A stretch of DNA of 64,000 nucleotides from Chloroflexi bacterium HGW-Chloroflexi-4 (lineage in GTDB: Bacteria; Chloroflexota; Anaerolineae; Anaerolineales; Anaerolineaceae), in NCBI GenBank assembly GCA_002840715.1, contig PHBW01000001.1, positions 1-64,000 of the forward strand, written 5' to 3'. Both the position numbers and the translations under genes were made by a program. A model generated the notes under the pieces. It saw only the letters and a program-made list of their open reading frames with translations, was not told the origin of the DNA and searched no databases. Positions 18,447 through 26,284 of this stretch are shown here, piece by piece (the stretch's first letter is position 1; each line of letters begins with the position of its first letter).

Positions 18447-18651
18447 GGCTCACCTCCACCGACCGCTTTTCTGGATCGTTTTGGTGAGCTATACTGAGAT
18501 ATGCATCTATGACTTCGCACACCCGCCTGGCTAAGTTGCGCCGGGGTGTTGTTTGAATGAAACGTATGAAATTGTTATCCACTCCTGGATAAAGTGTGAA
18601 ATGGATGGATAGCACGAGCTTTTCTCTTGCTCGTTTTGATTGGATCGACAT
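18439..18651 (-). CDS. second small DNA-binding-type protein upstream of ParM
   Basis: 70 aa. The strand LVLSIHFTLYPGVDNNFIRFI and basic helix RRNLARRVCEVIDAYL repeat the layout of the ParR-like protein on the other side of ParM, so ParM copy 1 is bracketed by two related small adaptors. The tail is short and acidic. It overlaps the ParM start by 8 bp and is the first gene of the operon. It could be a centromere-binding repressor while the other adaptor contacts ParM; this is inference. Confidence 0.55.
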   Translation of the reverse strand: MSIQSKRAREKLVLSIHFTLYPGVDNNFIRFIQTTPRRNLARRVCEVIDAYLSIAHQNDPEKRSVEVSHE

Positions 18652-18740
18652 TTGCGACCTCCTTCATAAGGTTTGGCCGCACCTGTGCGAATTCGAGAAA
18701 AACGGGAATGCTTCGAAATTTTTGTGAGTTACCAAAAAAA

Positions 18741-18767
18741 CGTGCAAAAAACGTGCAAAACGTGTGG
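18741..18767. repeat. CGTGCAA direct repeats at the right end of the upstream element
   Basis: Two exact CGTGCAA copies (18741, 18752) and a degenerate CGTGTGG (18761), spaced 9-11 bp. They lie about 105 bp before the tRNA-half site at 18872. Similar GTGCAA triplets lie inside both ends of the next element, so these look like integrase arm-type sites; partition iterons are an alternative because the ParM operon starts 90 bp away. Confidence 0.5.
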
Positions 18768-18871
18768 ATTTAGTGCCAAAAATGGATTTCCTGGACGCTT
18801 TTTACCCCCATATATGCTACCTCACATACTTTATTCCCCCACATATACGGCATGGACTCCCCAGGACGGTT

Positions 18872-18916
18872 CTTCGAATCAGTAGGTTCAGGGTTCGAAT
18901 CCCTGCGGGGGCGCCA
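18872..18916 (+). other. attachment site: 3' half of a tRNA-Arg(TCG) gene
   Basis: From the anticodon loop on this is a perfect tRNA: CTTCGAA loop (anticodon TCG), TCAGT stem strand, variable AGGTT, T-arm CAGGG-TTCGAAT-CCCTG, acceptor CGGGGGC, G and CCA. The bases before the loop cannot pair with TCAGT and no 5' half exists, so this is the duplicated 3' half left by tyrosine-integrase insertion. The first 17 nt (CTTCGAATCAGTAGGTT) recur at 63671. A terminator follows. Confidence 0.8.
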
Positions 18917-18963
18917 TATTTACTGGCACTGAAAGTAATAACCACCATATATAGGGTTTTTTT

Positions 18964-18992
18964 GGTCCGCTGATGAGGCGGACTATTTTTTT
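18964..18992 (+). terminator. terminator after the tRNA half
   Basis: GTCCGC (18965-18970) pairs with GCGGAC (18978-18983) and is followed by a T-run on the + strand. This is the original terminator of the tRNA gene. A second copy with a 7-bp stem (19165-19171 with 19179-19185) lies in the tandem repeat 200 bp on. Confidence 0.7.
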
Positions 18993-18994
18993 GT

Positions 18995-19021
18995 GTGCAA
19001 TTCTGTGCAATTTGTGTGCAA
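18995..19021. repeat. GTGCAA arm-type repeats, left end, first copy
   Basis: Three GTGCAA units at 18995, 19005 and 19016, spaced 10-11 bp (one helical turn). The whole ~32-nt block recurs unchanged at 19193-19224 and at 63541-63571. Regular spacing near integrase ends is typical of arm-type binding sites. Confidence 0.6.
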
Positions 19022-19061
19022 TTTTTAGTATCTGCTTAGAACCCCATCTCGGGATAACAAT

Positions 19062-19230
19062 ATCAGGTTCAGGGCACCCACAGGGGGTGTAACATTCGAA
19101 CCCTTGCGGTGGATGCAAATTTACTGGAACTGAAGGTAAAGACCACCATATATATGGGTTTTTTGGTCCGCTGATGAGGCGGACCATTTTTTTGTGTGCA
19201 ATTCTGTGCAATTTGTGTGCAATTTTTGGG
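19062..19230 (+). repeat. decayed tandem copy of the att region
   Basis: Repeats 18885-19029 with drift: GGTTCAGGG, then an insert of about 20 nt, a TTCGAA T-loop remnant, a TTTACTGGAACTGAAGG stretch, the GGTCCGC/GCGGACC terminator and three GTGCAA units (19196, 19206, 19217). It looks like the remains of an extra attachment site from an earlier insertion. Confidence 0.6.
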
Positions 19231-19232
19231 AT

Positions 19233-20552
19233 TTATCTGGATTGCTGATTTGAAATTTTTCTGACTCTGGTCAAAGACATTTTTTGGTCAATTTCGGTTT
19301 CCACAGCAATACCAATTTCGGTTATTCCAAATCCCGTTAAGAGGGTTGGCGAGAGTAGGTCGTCAATGATGTTTGCTGCTTCAGGTTCAATACCTGGAAT
19401 CAAATGTCCATAGACATTCAGGGTGGTTGAAGGACGAGAGTGGCCTAATGTTCGGCTAACGCGAAGGATGTCCTTTAGATGTTTCAACATGATTGAAGCA
19501 GCAGTATGTCTGAGGTCGTGAAACCGAATTTCGGGCAAACCTGCCAACTCAAGAAGGGCTTTGAATTCAGCATCAAGGTTGCTCTGGTCAAATAACGTTC
19601 CGATTTCGGTCGGAAAGAGAAGATCATTATCCTGCCAAAGATTTCTCGCGCGTTTTTTCATTTCCTCGATTTTTTCTTTGTGCCGCATCAATAAATCCAG
19701 TGTGTTATCGCCCAGGTGAAGGGTACGATAGCTTGCCTGCGTTTTCAGCGAACATAGCTGCAATCCTTTGCCCGTTTCCCTTTGGACCTGTCTTCTTATT
19801 TTGAGCGTGCCTTGTAGAAAATCCACATCTTCCCACTTCAATCCAAGCAACTCACCTTGTCGGGGTCCGAGTTTTACCGCGAGATCATAAAGTGGCTCAC
19901 GAATATGTCCACGTTCGGCTATAAGCAATAAACGCACCTGCTCTTCGTTGAGGAATTTCATTTCGACTTGTTCAATCCTGGGTAATCTTGTCTTGTGCGC
20001 AGGGTTCGAGATGATCTCTTCATCCTCATACGCATCTTCCAAGGCATGATGCAATACCCTATGCATATGACGGATGGTTTGAGCTGTTACATCATCAAAT
20101 GACAGTTCGTCATAAAAAGCATTGACTTGCTTTCTGGTGAGTTTAGTAAGGCGTTCTTCTCCCAAGTAAGGAACAATGAATCTTCTTGAATACAAATCAT
20201 AATCTCGATAAGTATTAGGTTTTACCTGGTACTTCATTTTTGACAACCACCCATCCATCCATTCTTTAATAGTGACGGAATTAGTGTTATCGATGCTTGG
20301 CTGAATCGCGGGAAAAGAAGGAACATTGTTTTTCGATGCATAATTTGGATCCCCCTGGACTTGACTTATCCATTTATTGCATTCTGTTTTTGTCGGAAGA
20401 ACCTTGCTCACTCGTTTTCCGTTTTCAAGAAAGGCGAATGCGCGGAACTTGCCATTTGGCTTTTCAGTAATCGTCCCCTGATGCCAACCACGCTTATGTT
20501 CTTTCGTAACTTTTGGGTTTTCACTCTTGCTTTTGGTATTCTTCTGTTTCAT
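19233..20552 (-). CDS. int: tyrosine-family integrase of the 45-kb element
   Basis: 439 aa. An N-terminal AP2-like arm-binding segment (WHQGTITEKPNGKFRAFAF) is followed by a SAM-like core-binding domain and the catalytic domain: first Arg in KLGPRQGELLGL (about 228), HDLRHTAAS (about 345), LGH and the nucleophile in NVYGHL (about 380). All five catalytic positions are present. The start at 20552 has AAAGGAG 6 nt upstream; the longer frame from 20699 has none. It reads toward the att site at 18.9 kb and should catalyse insertion into tRNA-Arg. Confidence 0.93.
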   Translation of the reverse strand: MKQKNTKSKSENPKVTKEHKRGWHQGTITEKPNGKFRAFAFLENGKRVSKVLPTKTECNKWISQVQGDPNYASKNNVPSFPAIQPSIDNTNSVTIKEWMDGWLSKMKYQVKPNTYRDYDLYSRRFIVPYLGEERLTKLTRKQVNAFYDELSFDDVTAQTIRHMHRVLHHALEDAYEDEEIISNPAHKTRLPRIEQVEMKFLNEEQVRLLLIAERGHIREPLYDLAVKLGPRQGELLGLKWEDVDFLQGTLKIRRQVQRETGKGLQLCSLKTQASYRTLHLGDNTLDLLMRHKEKIEEMKKRARNLWQDNDLLFPTEIGTLFDQSNLDAEFKALLELAGLPEIRFHDLRHTAASIMLKHLKDILRVSRTLGHSRPSTTLNVYGHLIPGIEPEAANIIDDLLSPTLLTGFGITEIGIAVETEIDQKMSLTRVRKISNQQSR

Positions 20553-20707
20553 GTCTACTCCTTTGGTTGAATAAAGGAGTGACATTTCAGCGGGTTGATC
20601 GTTCGTCTCGGTTGTTAAGGTGCTAAGGATGCTATTTTTAAATTGTAACATCCTTAGCAATGCCTCATCGTAAAAACCTTGTGGAAATGAACCTGCCATT
20701 TCAAGCT

Positions 20708-20911
20708 CTAGAGGATAAAGCCTTGTTTGTTTTCAGAGCTTTGTGATTTTAGCCAATGCTCTAGTTCTTCGCCAGAAATGCGGGTGTTTCGTCCAAGTTT
20801 GAATGAAGGCAAAATCCCCTCTCGACACAAGGTATAAACCTGGGATAAACTGATTTGCAATATTTGTGCAATTTGTTCGGGTTTATAGATCATATTTTGA
20901 AATTTTTCCAT
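20708..20911 (-). CDS. xis-like: excisionase-like MerR/HTH_17 protein
   Basis: 67 aa from the ATG at 20911, which has AGGAG upstream. The pattern of excisionase-type winged helices is clear: YKPEQIAQILQISLSQVYTLCREG, then LPSFKLGRNTRISGEELEHWL. Such proteins bend att DNA and direct the integrase to excision. It is encoded directly before the integrase on the same strand, the usual order. Confidence 0.88.
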   Translation of the reverse strand: MEKFQNMIYKPEQIAQILQISLSQVYTLCREGILPSFKLGRNTRISGEELEHWLKSQSSENKQGFIL

Positions 20912-20958
20912 TGTTCTCCTGTACTTACCACTCATCGTGTAAAGAGAGGTATAAAAAT

Positions 20959-22047
20959 TTACTCCTCCAGAATCGGGATATGAATTTTAAATTTCTCCAA
21001 GATTGAAATGAAGGTTGAATAAGAGCAAACCCATTCTTCAGGTTCGTTTAGCAACCCAGAAATCATAGAAAAGCCAAGGCTGTATAGGAAATAGGAAATA
21101 AAATCCACAGAAAAATATTGTGGAATATTTATTTCATCATCGTTGCCAACTAATTGGCAAATAGCTCCATACAAATTATCAGGAGCAAAAGAGAATTGAT
21201 ATTTGTGAAAATCGTTTGGCTTTTGCTTTCGAAACAGGTCTATCGATTGGCGCAGCATTACTGTGAGAATGATGAATTTGCATTCCAATTCATCATTAAA
21301 CGGTAAAGGATCCTCGTTAATTGTTCGTACTTCTGGCATTTTTACTAAGGACAGGTTCCTAAGCAAATCCATTTTATATCCAAATTTTGATATTTTCAAT
21401 TTATCTGGAATTGAAAACAAAGATACTTTTCCTCCTAATTGTTGAAGAGTTCTAATTAAGGGGATTGACGATTGGAAAGGAAAATCCTGATAGTTAGAAG
21501 AATAATCACACAAGATACGCGCTTCTCGGTTTTCCCAATTTATCGGATTAAGAAATATTTTCAGAAAATTGAGATACTCGTTCATGTTTGAATACTTTTC
21601 GCATGAAGGACGTGAAACCGAAATCGCACAAAGTCCACGAGAAGACAAAGAATCTGCAGTCAATGGTGATTTTGCTAAATATATTGGTTTCTGAGTATTT
21701 TGAAAGTCGATTAGACTATTTGCTGGACAATCAACAAAATAACCTACTTGCGTAACTTTATTCTTGCCAGAGAACTCATCCTCGTTTACTCTGTAGTAAG
21801 TAGGAAATAACAACGAATCTGGCCGGGAATACAAGTTATACCCGCACAAAACTCCTCTTGTTGAATAACAGGGAACAAGAAAATCGGAATTACTATTAAT
21901 ACCTTCTGAAAATCCGTATTTATACAGGTCTTCCTTAGATGTTATCGTTGAATATCCACGATTTCTTATTATTTCATCATATATAAAATAAGAATCGTGT
22001 AATTGTTTTAAATGACTTACGGAAATAAACGAATTTGTTTTGATCAT
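20959..22047 (-). CDS. DUF3854-like element replication protein (tentative)
   Basis: 362 aa. Several blocks fit the DUF3854 pattern of plasmid and element replication proteins: an opening helix with SYFIYDEIIRNRGYSTI, a strand VPCYSTRGVLCGYNLYSRPDS with the RPD motif, then PIYLAKSPLTADSLSSRGLC, the Toprim-like part that in relatives reads EGxxKADAL. Here Glu and Lys of that motif are not kept, so the catalytic centre may be altered. It sits between the excisionase and the second partition module, the expected place for an element replication gene. Confidence 0.5.
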   Translation of the reverse strand: MIKTNSFISVSHLKQLHDSYFIYDEIIRNRGYSTITSKEDLYKYGFSEGINSNSDFLVPCYSTRGVLCGYNLYSRPDSLLFPTYYRVNEDEFSGKNKVTQVGYFVDCPANSLIDFQNTQKPIYLAKSPLTADSLSSRGLCAISVSRPSCEKYSNMNEYLNFLKIFLNPINWENREARILCDYSSNYQDFPFQSSIPLIRTLQQLGGKVSLFSIPDKLKISKFGYKMDLLRNLSLVKMPEVRTINEDPLPFNDELECKFIILTVMLRQSIDLFRKQKPNDFHKYQFSFAPDNLYGAICQLVGNDDEINIPQYFSVDFISYFLYSLGFSMISGLLNEPEEWVCSYSTFISILEKFKIHIPILEE

Positions 22048-22134
22048 TTTTCCTCCAAAATCTAATATTAATTAATCAAGCCTTTTTTTAAAGCATTTGA
22101 AATGAATTCACAACTTTTGTTCGAAATGAATTAC

Positions 22135-22530
22135 TCAAGTGTTATCAAGGTTTATAATCTGGCCAATTGACAGATTTCTTAACTCTTCTCCATAAATCGA
22201 AATCGCCCACAGAAGAAACCTCTGGCATGAAGCCAAAATTTGGAGCTTGACCATGTAATCAATATTCAATTGATCTAGAGAACATAAAAAACTTAACGGA
22301 ATAGACTGAATATCAGATAACAAAGTTTCACCAAGCCAATTAGCAAATATGATTAGATGAACTTTACAATCTGATAAATAATCATCAGCATAGTCGCCAG
22401 ATTGTTGTAGAAAACGTAAATAGACTTGGCATTTTCCCCAATTTACAGAAGGGATAAATTCAGTTTTTGAAAAAGTAGGGGTATTTATACTTAAATGTAA
22501 TTGTTTATTAACAGTAATGCGATGATTCAT
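22135..22530 (-). CDS. hypothetical protein, possible recombinase-like SAM fold
   Basis: 131 aa from the ATG at 22530, which has GGAG upstream; the longer frame from 22617 has no signal. The middle (VNWGKCQVYLRFLQQSGDY, then FANWLGETLL) recalls the N-terminal core-binding domain of tyrosine recombinases, but no catalytic part follows. It may be a recombinase remnant or an unrelated helical protein. It lies 87 bp before the DUF3854-like gene on the same strand. Confidence 0.35.
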   Translation of the reverse strand: MNHRITVNKQLHLSINTPTFSKTEFIPSVNWGKCQVYLRFLQQSGDYADDYLSDCKVHLIIFANWLGETLLSDIQSIPLSFLCSLDQLNIDYMVKLQILASCQRFLLWAISIYGEELRNLSIGQIINLDNT

Positions 22531-23095
22531 TTTGTAACTCCATAAACTAAGCACACAAAGAGGAAAACCCTTTATGTCAATTGAATAGAATACATATATC
22601 CTAAGATTCATGCACAATCATGAATACATGAAACTTAATATATCTATCGTCTTCGTTTGGTTACTGCTTTTATTTCTTTTTATGGAGTTGTGTTACTTTT
22701 ATATGGTTGTCTTACTTATTCTTTAGCAAAAAATGCTATTAAAATCCCCCTACTCCAAGGTTTCGTTTTTGACGAAGATTGTGTTGCTATTTAATTGATG
22801 AAAAACCCGTTTTTTAATTTTTTTTCAATACTTCCTCCAATATTAGCAACATTATTATTATATTACTTTTATTTTACTTTGCAATATTTTTAATTCGATT
22901 TCCTAATACTATGAACTCCTTTCTTTTGATTGGAAGTACAAATACAACGAGGAGGTAATTATCTTAAATCCCTAACTAATATTTGTAGGATAACATTCTT
23001 TGTGTTAATTTGTACGTAATTTTTGGTCTGCTTCATTAATGCAGAACTATTACTAATCTTTTTCGAAATTATGTAATAAATATAATTAAATAAGT
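22531..23095. other. non-coding AT-rich region
   Basis: About 565 bp without a convincing gene. It holds a hairpin GGTCTGC/GCAGAAC (23025-23031 with 23041-23047) set in TTTTTGG...ACTATT, which resembles the att-linked terminator at 18964 and may be a decayed relative. No T-run follows on the minus strand. Confidence 0.4.
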
Positions 23096-23332
23096 TCAAA
23101 ACACTAAGCCTTGAATAGTCTGGTCTAAATCATCACTTTGATTAGAATAATCTTCAGCACTCTCAATTTTTCCCAATCGAAGTCTAGTTTTTACAGCGAT
23201 AGCCCGTTTCCTTGGTCGTTTGCTGGATAAAAAAGCTATGAGATCATCGTCTTCACCTTTCCTCAAGCTAAGAGATATTCTAAATATAACAACCTCATAG
23301 TATGACTTTGGCCTACCACGAAGAGATGTCAA
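23096..23332 (-). CDS. parR-like: ParR-like small adaptor, copy 2
   Basis: 78 aa. The strand VIFRISLSLRKGEDDDLIAFL and basic helix KRAIAVKTRLRLG match the copy 1 adaptor at 17224 (shared GEDDDLI and the following basic helix). The tail SDDLDQTIQGLVF is acidic, as expected for a ParM-contacting end. It starts 2 bp after the ParM copy 2 stop. It has the same gene order as copy 1 but no second adaptor upstream of ParM. Confidence 0.65.
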   Translation of the reverse strand: MTSLRGRPKSYYEVVIFRISLSLRKGEDDDLIAFLSSKRPRKRAIAVKTRLRLGKIESAEDYSNQSDDLDQTIQGLVF

Positions 23333-23334
23333 AG

Positions 23335-24330
23335 TTATCCCTTTTTATGGATCGACTGATATAAATGCAACTTCCAGAGTCCACGGGCGATTGAAAAAAT
23401 TGGATCATCAGGAATATAAGCCTTTCCTTCAAAATTAGACGGAAGTGTATTTCGAAGCAACAATACACCTCCCCCAACGAGGATGATTGATTCAAATCTA
23501 TGCCATGACTTTCCCCAACATTTCTCTATTTCGCCAATAATCTCCCTTTCCCAAATAGGAAGTACGCGAGACACATCCAATTTTTTTGAACGCAAAAGAC
23601 TATCCAATTCGCCTAGAGAATACAATGATTGATCGTTAACCATTTCAAGAAGCCGTCTTACACCTGATGTTGATCCTTTGGTAAATTTCTGAATTGGGGT
23701 TTTTTCTCTGACGGTTAGCAACTCCAAGGTGTTCATTCCGATTGAGATGATGCCTAATTCCTTGTTCAAAGAAATGCTATGCGAAGGAATAGTTTCTCCT
23801 GATTGATCGATTGTGTAATCAAACAGTGCACCTGCTGGTTGAGAAGTTACTTTTACTTCAGAGATATTAATTTGATATTCTTTGTCATTGCCTTTCCAGG
23901 TGTGTTCCCCTTTTAACCATTTCTGTATCGAATCAATTGTTCCTCGTGTTTTCTCGCCTGATAATGTTTCAATGGGTAGGCCACAAGTTACACTTATAGG
24001 CTCAGTCATTTCTCCGGTTTGTTGAATCATCCGGGTCATTGCACCATAAAATAAAGCCAAAGTTTCAGGGGACCCCGATGCAATTCTATCCATCCCCATA
24101 TTTTCTATAGGTCTTCCAAAATCATGTGCATTGATATCGACATAGAACGCATTACCTGAATTCAAAGTGATTTGGAAAGGAAGTTGCGAGGTTGATAACC
24201 CGGACATTCGACCTACCTGATAGCCAGTTTTAACTGAAACCTGGGATATTAGTTGAATATACTTTTTTGGTCCGAATACTTTTACTCCGCCCATACCGAG
24301 GTCTACACCGTAATTATCTAATTCATCCAT
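23335..24330 (-). CDS. parM-like: ParM-type actin-like ATPase, copy 2
   Basis: 331 aa and plainly related to the copy at 17457. Motifs: VDLGMGGVKVFG (phosphate 1), GIISIGMNTLELL (phosphate 2) and IILVGGGVLLLRN (adenosine). It shares the HDFGRPIENM and EVKVTSQPAGALFDY blocks with copy 1, but its DNA is much more AT-rich, so the two diverged in different hosts or elements. Two inverted repeats lie just upstream (24357-24424). It should segregate the excised, replicating form of the element. Confidence 0.88.
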   Translation of the reverse strand: MDELDNYGVDLGMGGVKVFGPKKYIQLISQVSVKTGYQVGRMSGLSTSQLPFQITLNSGNAFYVDINAHDFGRPIENMGMDRIASGSPETLALFYGAMTRMIQQTGEMTEPISVTCGLPIETLSGEKTRGTIDSIQKWLKGEHTWKGNDKEYQINISEVKVTSQPAGALFDYTIDQSGETIPSHSISLNKELGIISIGMNTLELLTVREKTPIQKFTKGSTSGVRRLLEMVNDQSLYSLGELDSLLRSKKLDVSRVLPIWEREIIGEIEKCWGKSWHRFESIILVGGGVLLLRNTLPSNFEGKAYIPDDPIFSIARGLWKLHLYQSIHKKG

Positions 24331-24356
24331 CCAAATCTCCTGACCCTAATAACAAA

Positions 24357-24424
24357 ATAGATTCAACCTAATTGATTGAATCTATTATACACTCGAGTTT
24401 AAAGTTAATCAATACTTTAAACTC
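24357..24424. promoter_or_regulatory. two inverted repeats upstream of ParM copy 2
   Basis: ATAGATTCAA (24357-24366) pairs with TTGAATCTAT (24376-24385), and 9 bp on GAGTTTAAAGT (24395-24405) pairs with ACTTTAAACTC (24414-24424). Both stems are perfect with 8-9-nt loops and no T-run. They lie 27 bp before the ParM start and directly after the HTH gene, so a partition centromere or operator is likely; the first could also end the HTH transcript. Confidence 0.5.
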
Positions 24425-24449
24425 AATTAACCTTACATTTACTTTTCAC

Positions 24450-24887
24450 TTATTTATGATAAGGGCGACCAACCTCATCAAAAATCCATTTTCCCTGACC
24501 CTTATTTTGATGATATATACGCGCACAATATGCAACATCAGCTTCATCAATAAAGATTTTGCGCCCCTCTTGAACTAATTGTGAAATGTGACCTCTTTGC
24601 ACCCAATGTGTAATTGTTGATGGACTAATATTATATTTTTTACTAGCTTCAAACATTCTTATTGGAACCCCTTTGAGTTCTTCATACTCTTGATAGACTG
24701 GTAAAGCCTCTTTTGGGAGCAATTGGAACAAACTTTGTTGGCTTATTCCTATTTTGCCGTCGGTCATTATTGCTGCTCTCACCTTGCCTTCTTCCGCCAT
24801 CTGTAATATTGCTTCCACTGTAGTTTCAAGTTGCTTGGCTGCATGCACTGGTGTTACAAATAGTTCATAAGATGGTTTTTCAGACAT
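24450..24887 (-). CDS. HTH_17-type DNA-binding protein
   Basis: 145 aa from the ATG at 24887, with GAGGT upstream. Two MerR-like winged-helix segments seem present: residues ~8-50 (VTPVHAAKQLETTVEAILQMAEEG) and a clearer second one, SKKYNISPSTITHWVQRGHI with a wing ending IFIDEADVAYC. It may regulate the ParM/ParR unit through the inverted repeats that separate the two genes. Confidence 0.6.
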   Translation of the reverse strand: MSEKPSYELFVTPVHAAKQLETTVEAILQMAEEGKVRAAIMTDGKIGISQQSLFQLLPKEALPVYQEYEELKGVPIRMFEASKKYNISPSTITHWVQRGHISQLVQEGRKIFIDEADVAYCARIYHQNKGQGKWIFDEVGRPYHK

Positions 24888-25014
24888 AATAACCTCAAGC
24901 ACTAATACTGATTTTTTACAAACATGGTCTTAATAATTATAAAGGATTCGAAAGATCAAGTACCACCAATAATTGCAAAACCATCAAAATAGGAGACAAA
25001 TCAATAACCCCATC

Positions 25015-25863
25015 CTATTTAGGCATTACTAAATAAATAATTGCAAACATTATCAATAAACTAGAAACAAAGAGTATTCTATTGCGCCAAGTCATGTATC
25101 GTAAAGAATATCGCATATCATTAAATTGTTGCATAATCAATCCAATCATCGCCCCCATTAAGACGCCAACAAACGTTAGAGTTGAAATTATCAGTTTTTC
25201 GGAAAACTGAACAGGAAGATATTTGGTATTAACTATTGCATTTGCTGTAATCCAGGAAATAATCCCACCAACCAAAAGCCCAATAAATATTGATCGTGGA
25301 TTTGATATTTCTTGGCGGTGCATGAATTTTAGTTGTTGGATCGTGATACCATCACGAACAGATGCAGGGACCGTATTTTCATTTTGACGCATAAAAACGG
25401 TATATTTATGAAATCTTCCACTTGAAGCTAATAAATCTCTGGCTGTTTCATGCAAATTGAAAGTAGGAGGAATGATAATAACCAAAATCTTAGAACTTTC
25501 ATAAATCCATTCTTCACATTCAATTCCAGCAATCGCGGGTGTGCAGGAGTCTTTCAACCAAACAGAGATATCGTTTTGGGTTGGAATTTGATAATCAATA
25601 TTATGTAGTTCACGCTCATGGTTCTCACCAAATTTCGAATCGTCCACGCCAATTATTAAATACTTGGTTTTTCGAATGATCTGACTATTCCCATTCGCCA
25701 GGCCTAATATATCTTTGATAAATTCATCTCTAGCTTTATCTGCTACTTTGCCTTCGGAGGTAAATAATTTATATTCTGATTTAAATTCAAGCCAATCTTT
25801 TTCTGAAGGCATTCGTAATAATTCTTGTAATTTGGAGATGCTAAAATCATTTGTACGTTTCAC
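25015..25863 (-). CDS. AlbA_2 (Schlafen-like) domain protein with membrane anchor
   Basis: 282 aa with a GTG start. The first ~190 residues are an AlbA_2 (divergent AAA_4/Schlafen) domain: DWLEFKSEYK near 19-28, then KYLIIGVDD and the C-terminal FMRQNENTVPAS block. Three hydrophobic helices follow (about 190-280: IFIGLLVGGIISWI, LIISTLTFVGVLMGAMIGLI, ILFVSSLLIMFAIIYLV). AlbA_2 proteins bind nucleic acid or nucleotides, and Schlafen-like ones can be RNases; anchoring to the membrane is uncommon. It is the last gene of the minus-strand defence block. Confidence 0.72.
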   Translation of the reverse strand: MKRTNDFSISKLQELLRMPSEKDWLEFKSEYKLFTSEGKVADKARDEFIKDILGLANGNSQIIRKTKYLIIGVDDSKFGENHERELHNIDYQIPTQNDISVWLKDSCTPAIAGIECEEWIYESSKILVIIIPPTFNLHETARDLLASSGRFHKYTVFMRQNENTVPASVRDGITIQQLKFMHRQEISNPRSIFIGLLVGGIISWITANAIVNTKYLPVQFSEKLIISTLTFVGVLMGAMIGLIMQQFNDMRYSLRYMTWRNRILFVSSLLIMFAIIYLVMPK

Positions 25864-25912
25864 GTTTAATCCTAAATAATCAACTTATTCGCTTTATTAT
25901 TTTTCATAATTT

Positions 25913-26239
25913 CTATTCATCACTTTTCGGAATGAAATTTAATGCTATTAGCCTGTCTCTTGCAATAGCAAGTTCTTCCTCTGTAAAGAGCGAACAAAAT
26001 CTTGGCTGCAGAACTAGGTTTTCCACTGTCAAGTCAAGACGATTGTTACGCCACAATTCCGTAAATCCATCTGATGGCTCAGTAGTTGCAAGAAGAGACT
26101 TAGCAGTTCTTAAGCCACCATTTTTAGAAATCATTTGGAAAAAACGTGTGGCGTTATATCCGCACTCTTCTTTGGCTCGGCGATAAATTTTGATCATATC
26201 TTTGTGGAACTCAATTTCTAAAGGTGTTGGTTGAGGCAT
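25913..26239 (-). CDS. conserved hypothetical protein, 108 aa
   Basis: Helical, with a pattern I recall from uncharacterised bacterial proteins: YNATRFFQMISKNGGLRTAK, then LWRNNRLDLTVENLVL and LFTEEELAIARDRL. No function is known to me. AAGGAG precedes the start. It lies between the AlbA_2 and HNH genes with short gaps (49 and 45 bp), so it is probably cotranscribed with the restriction block. Confidence 0.6.
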   Translation of the reverse strand: MPQPTPLEIEFHKDMIKIYRRAKEECGYNATRFFQMISKNGGLRTAKSLLATTEPSDGFTELWRNNRLDLTVENLVLQPRFCSLFTEEELAIARDRLIALNFIPKSDE

Positions 26240-26284
26240 ACAACTCCTTATTTTAAATTTCGCGTTTTCTTCAATTGTTAGCTA

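Noticed and set aside
18741-18767. Plasmid replication iterons
   Set aside because: Only two exact units, and similar triplets lie at both element ends, which fits integrase arm sites better.
18888-19211. 107-aa minus-strand frame with an internal amino-acid repeat
   Set aside because: The repeat is the translation of the tandem att duplication; not a gene.
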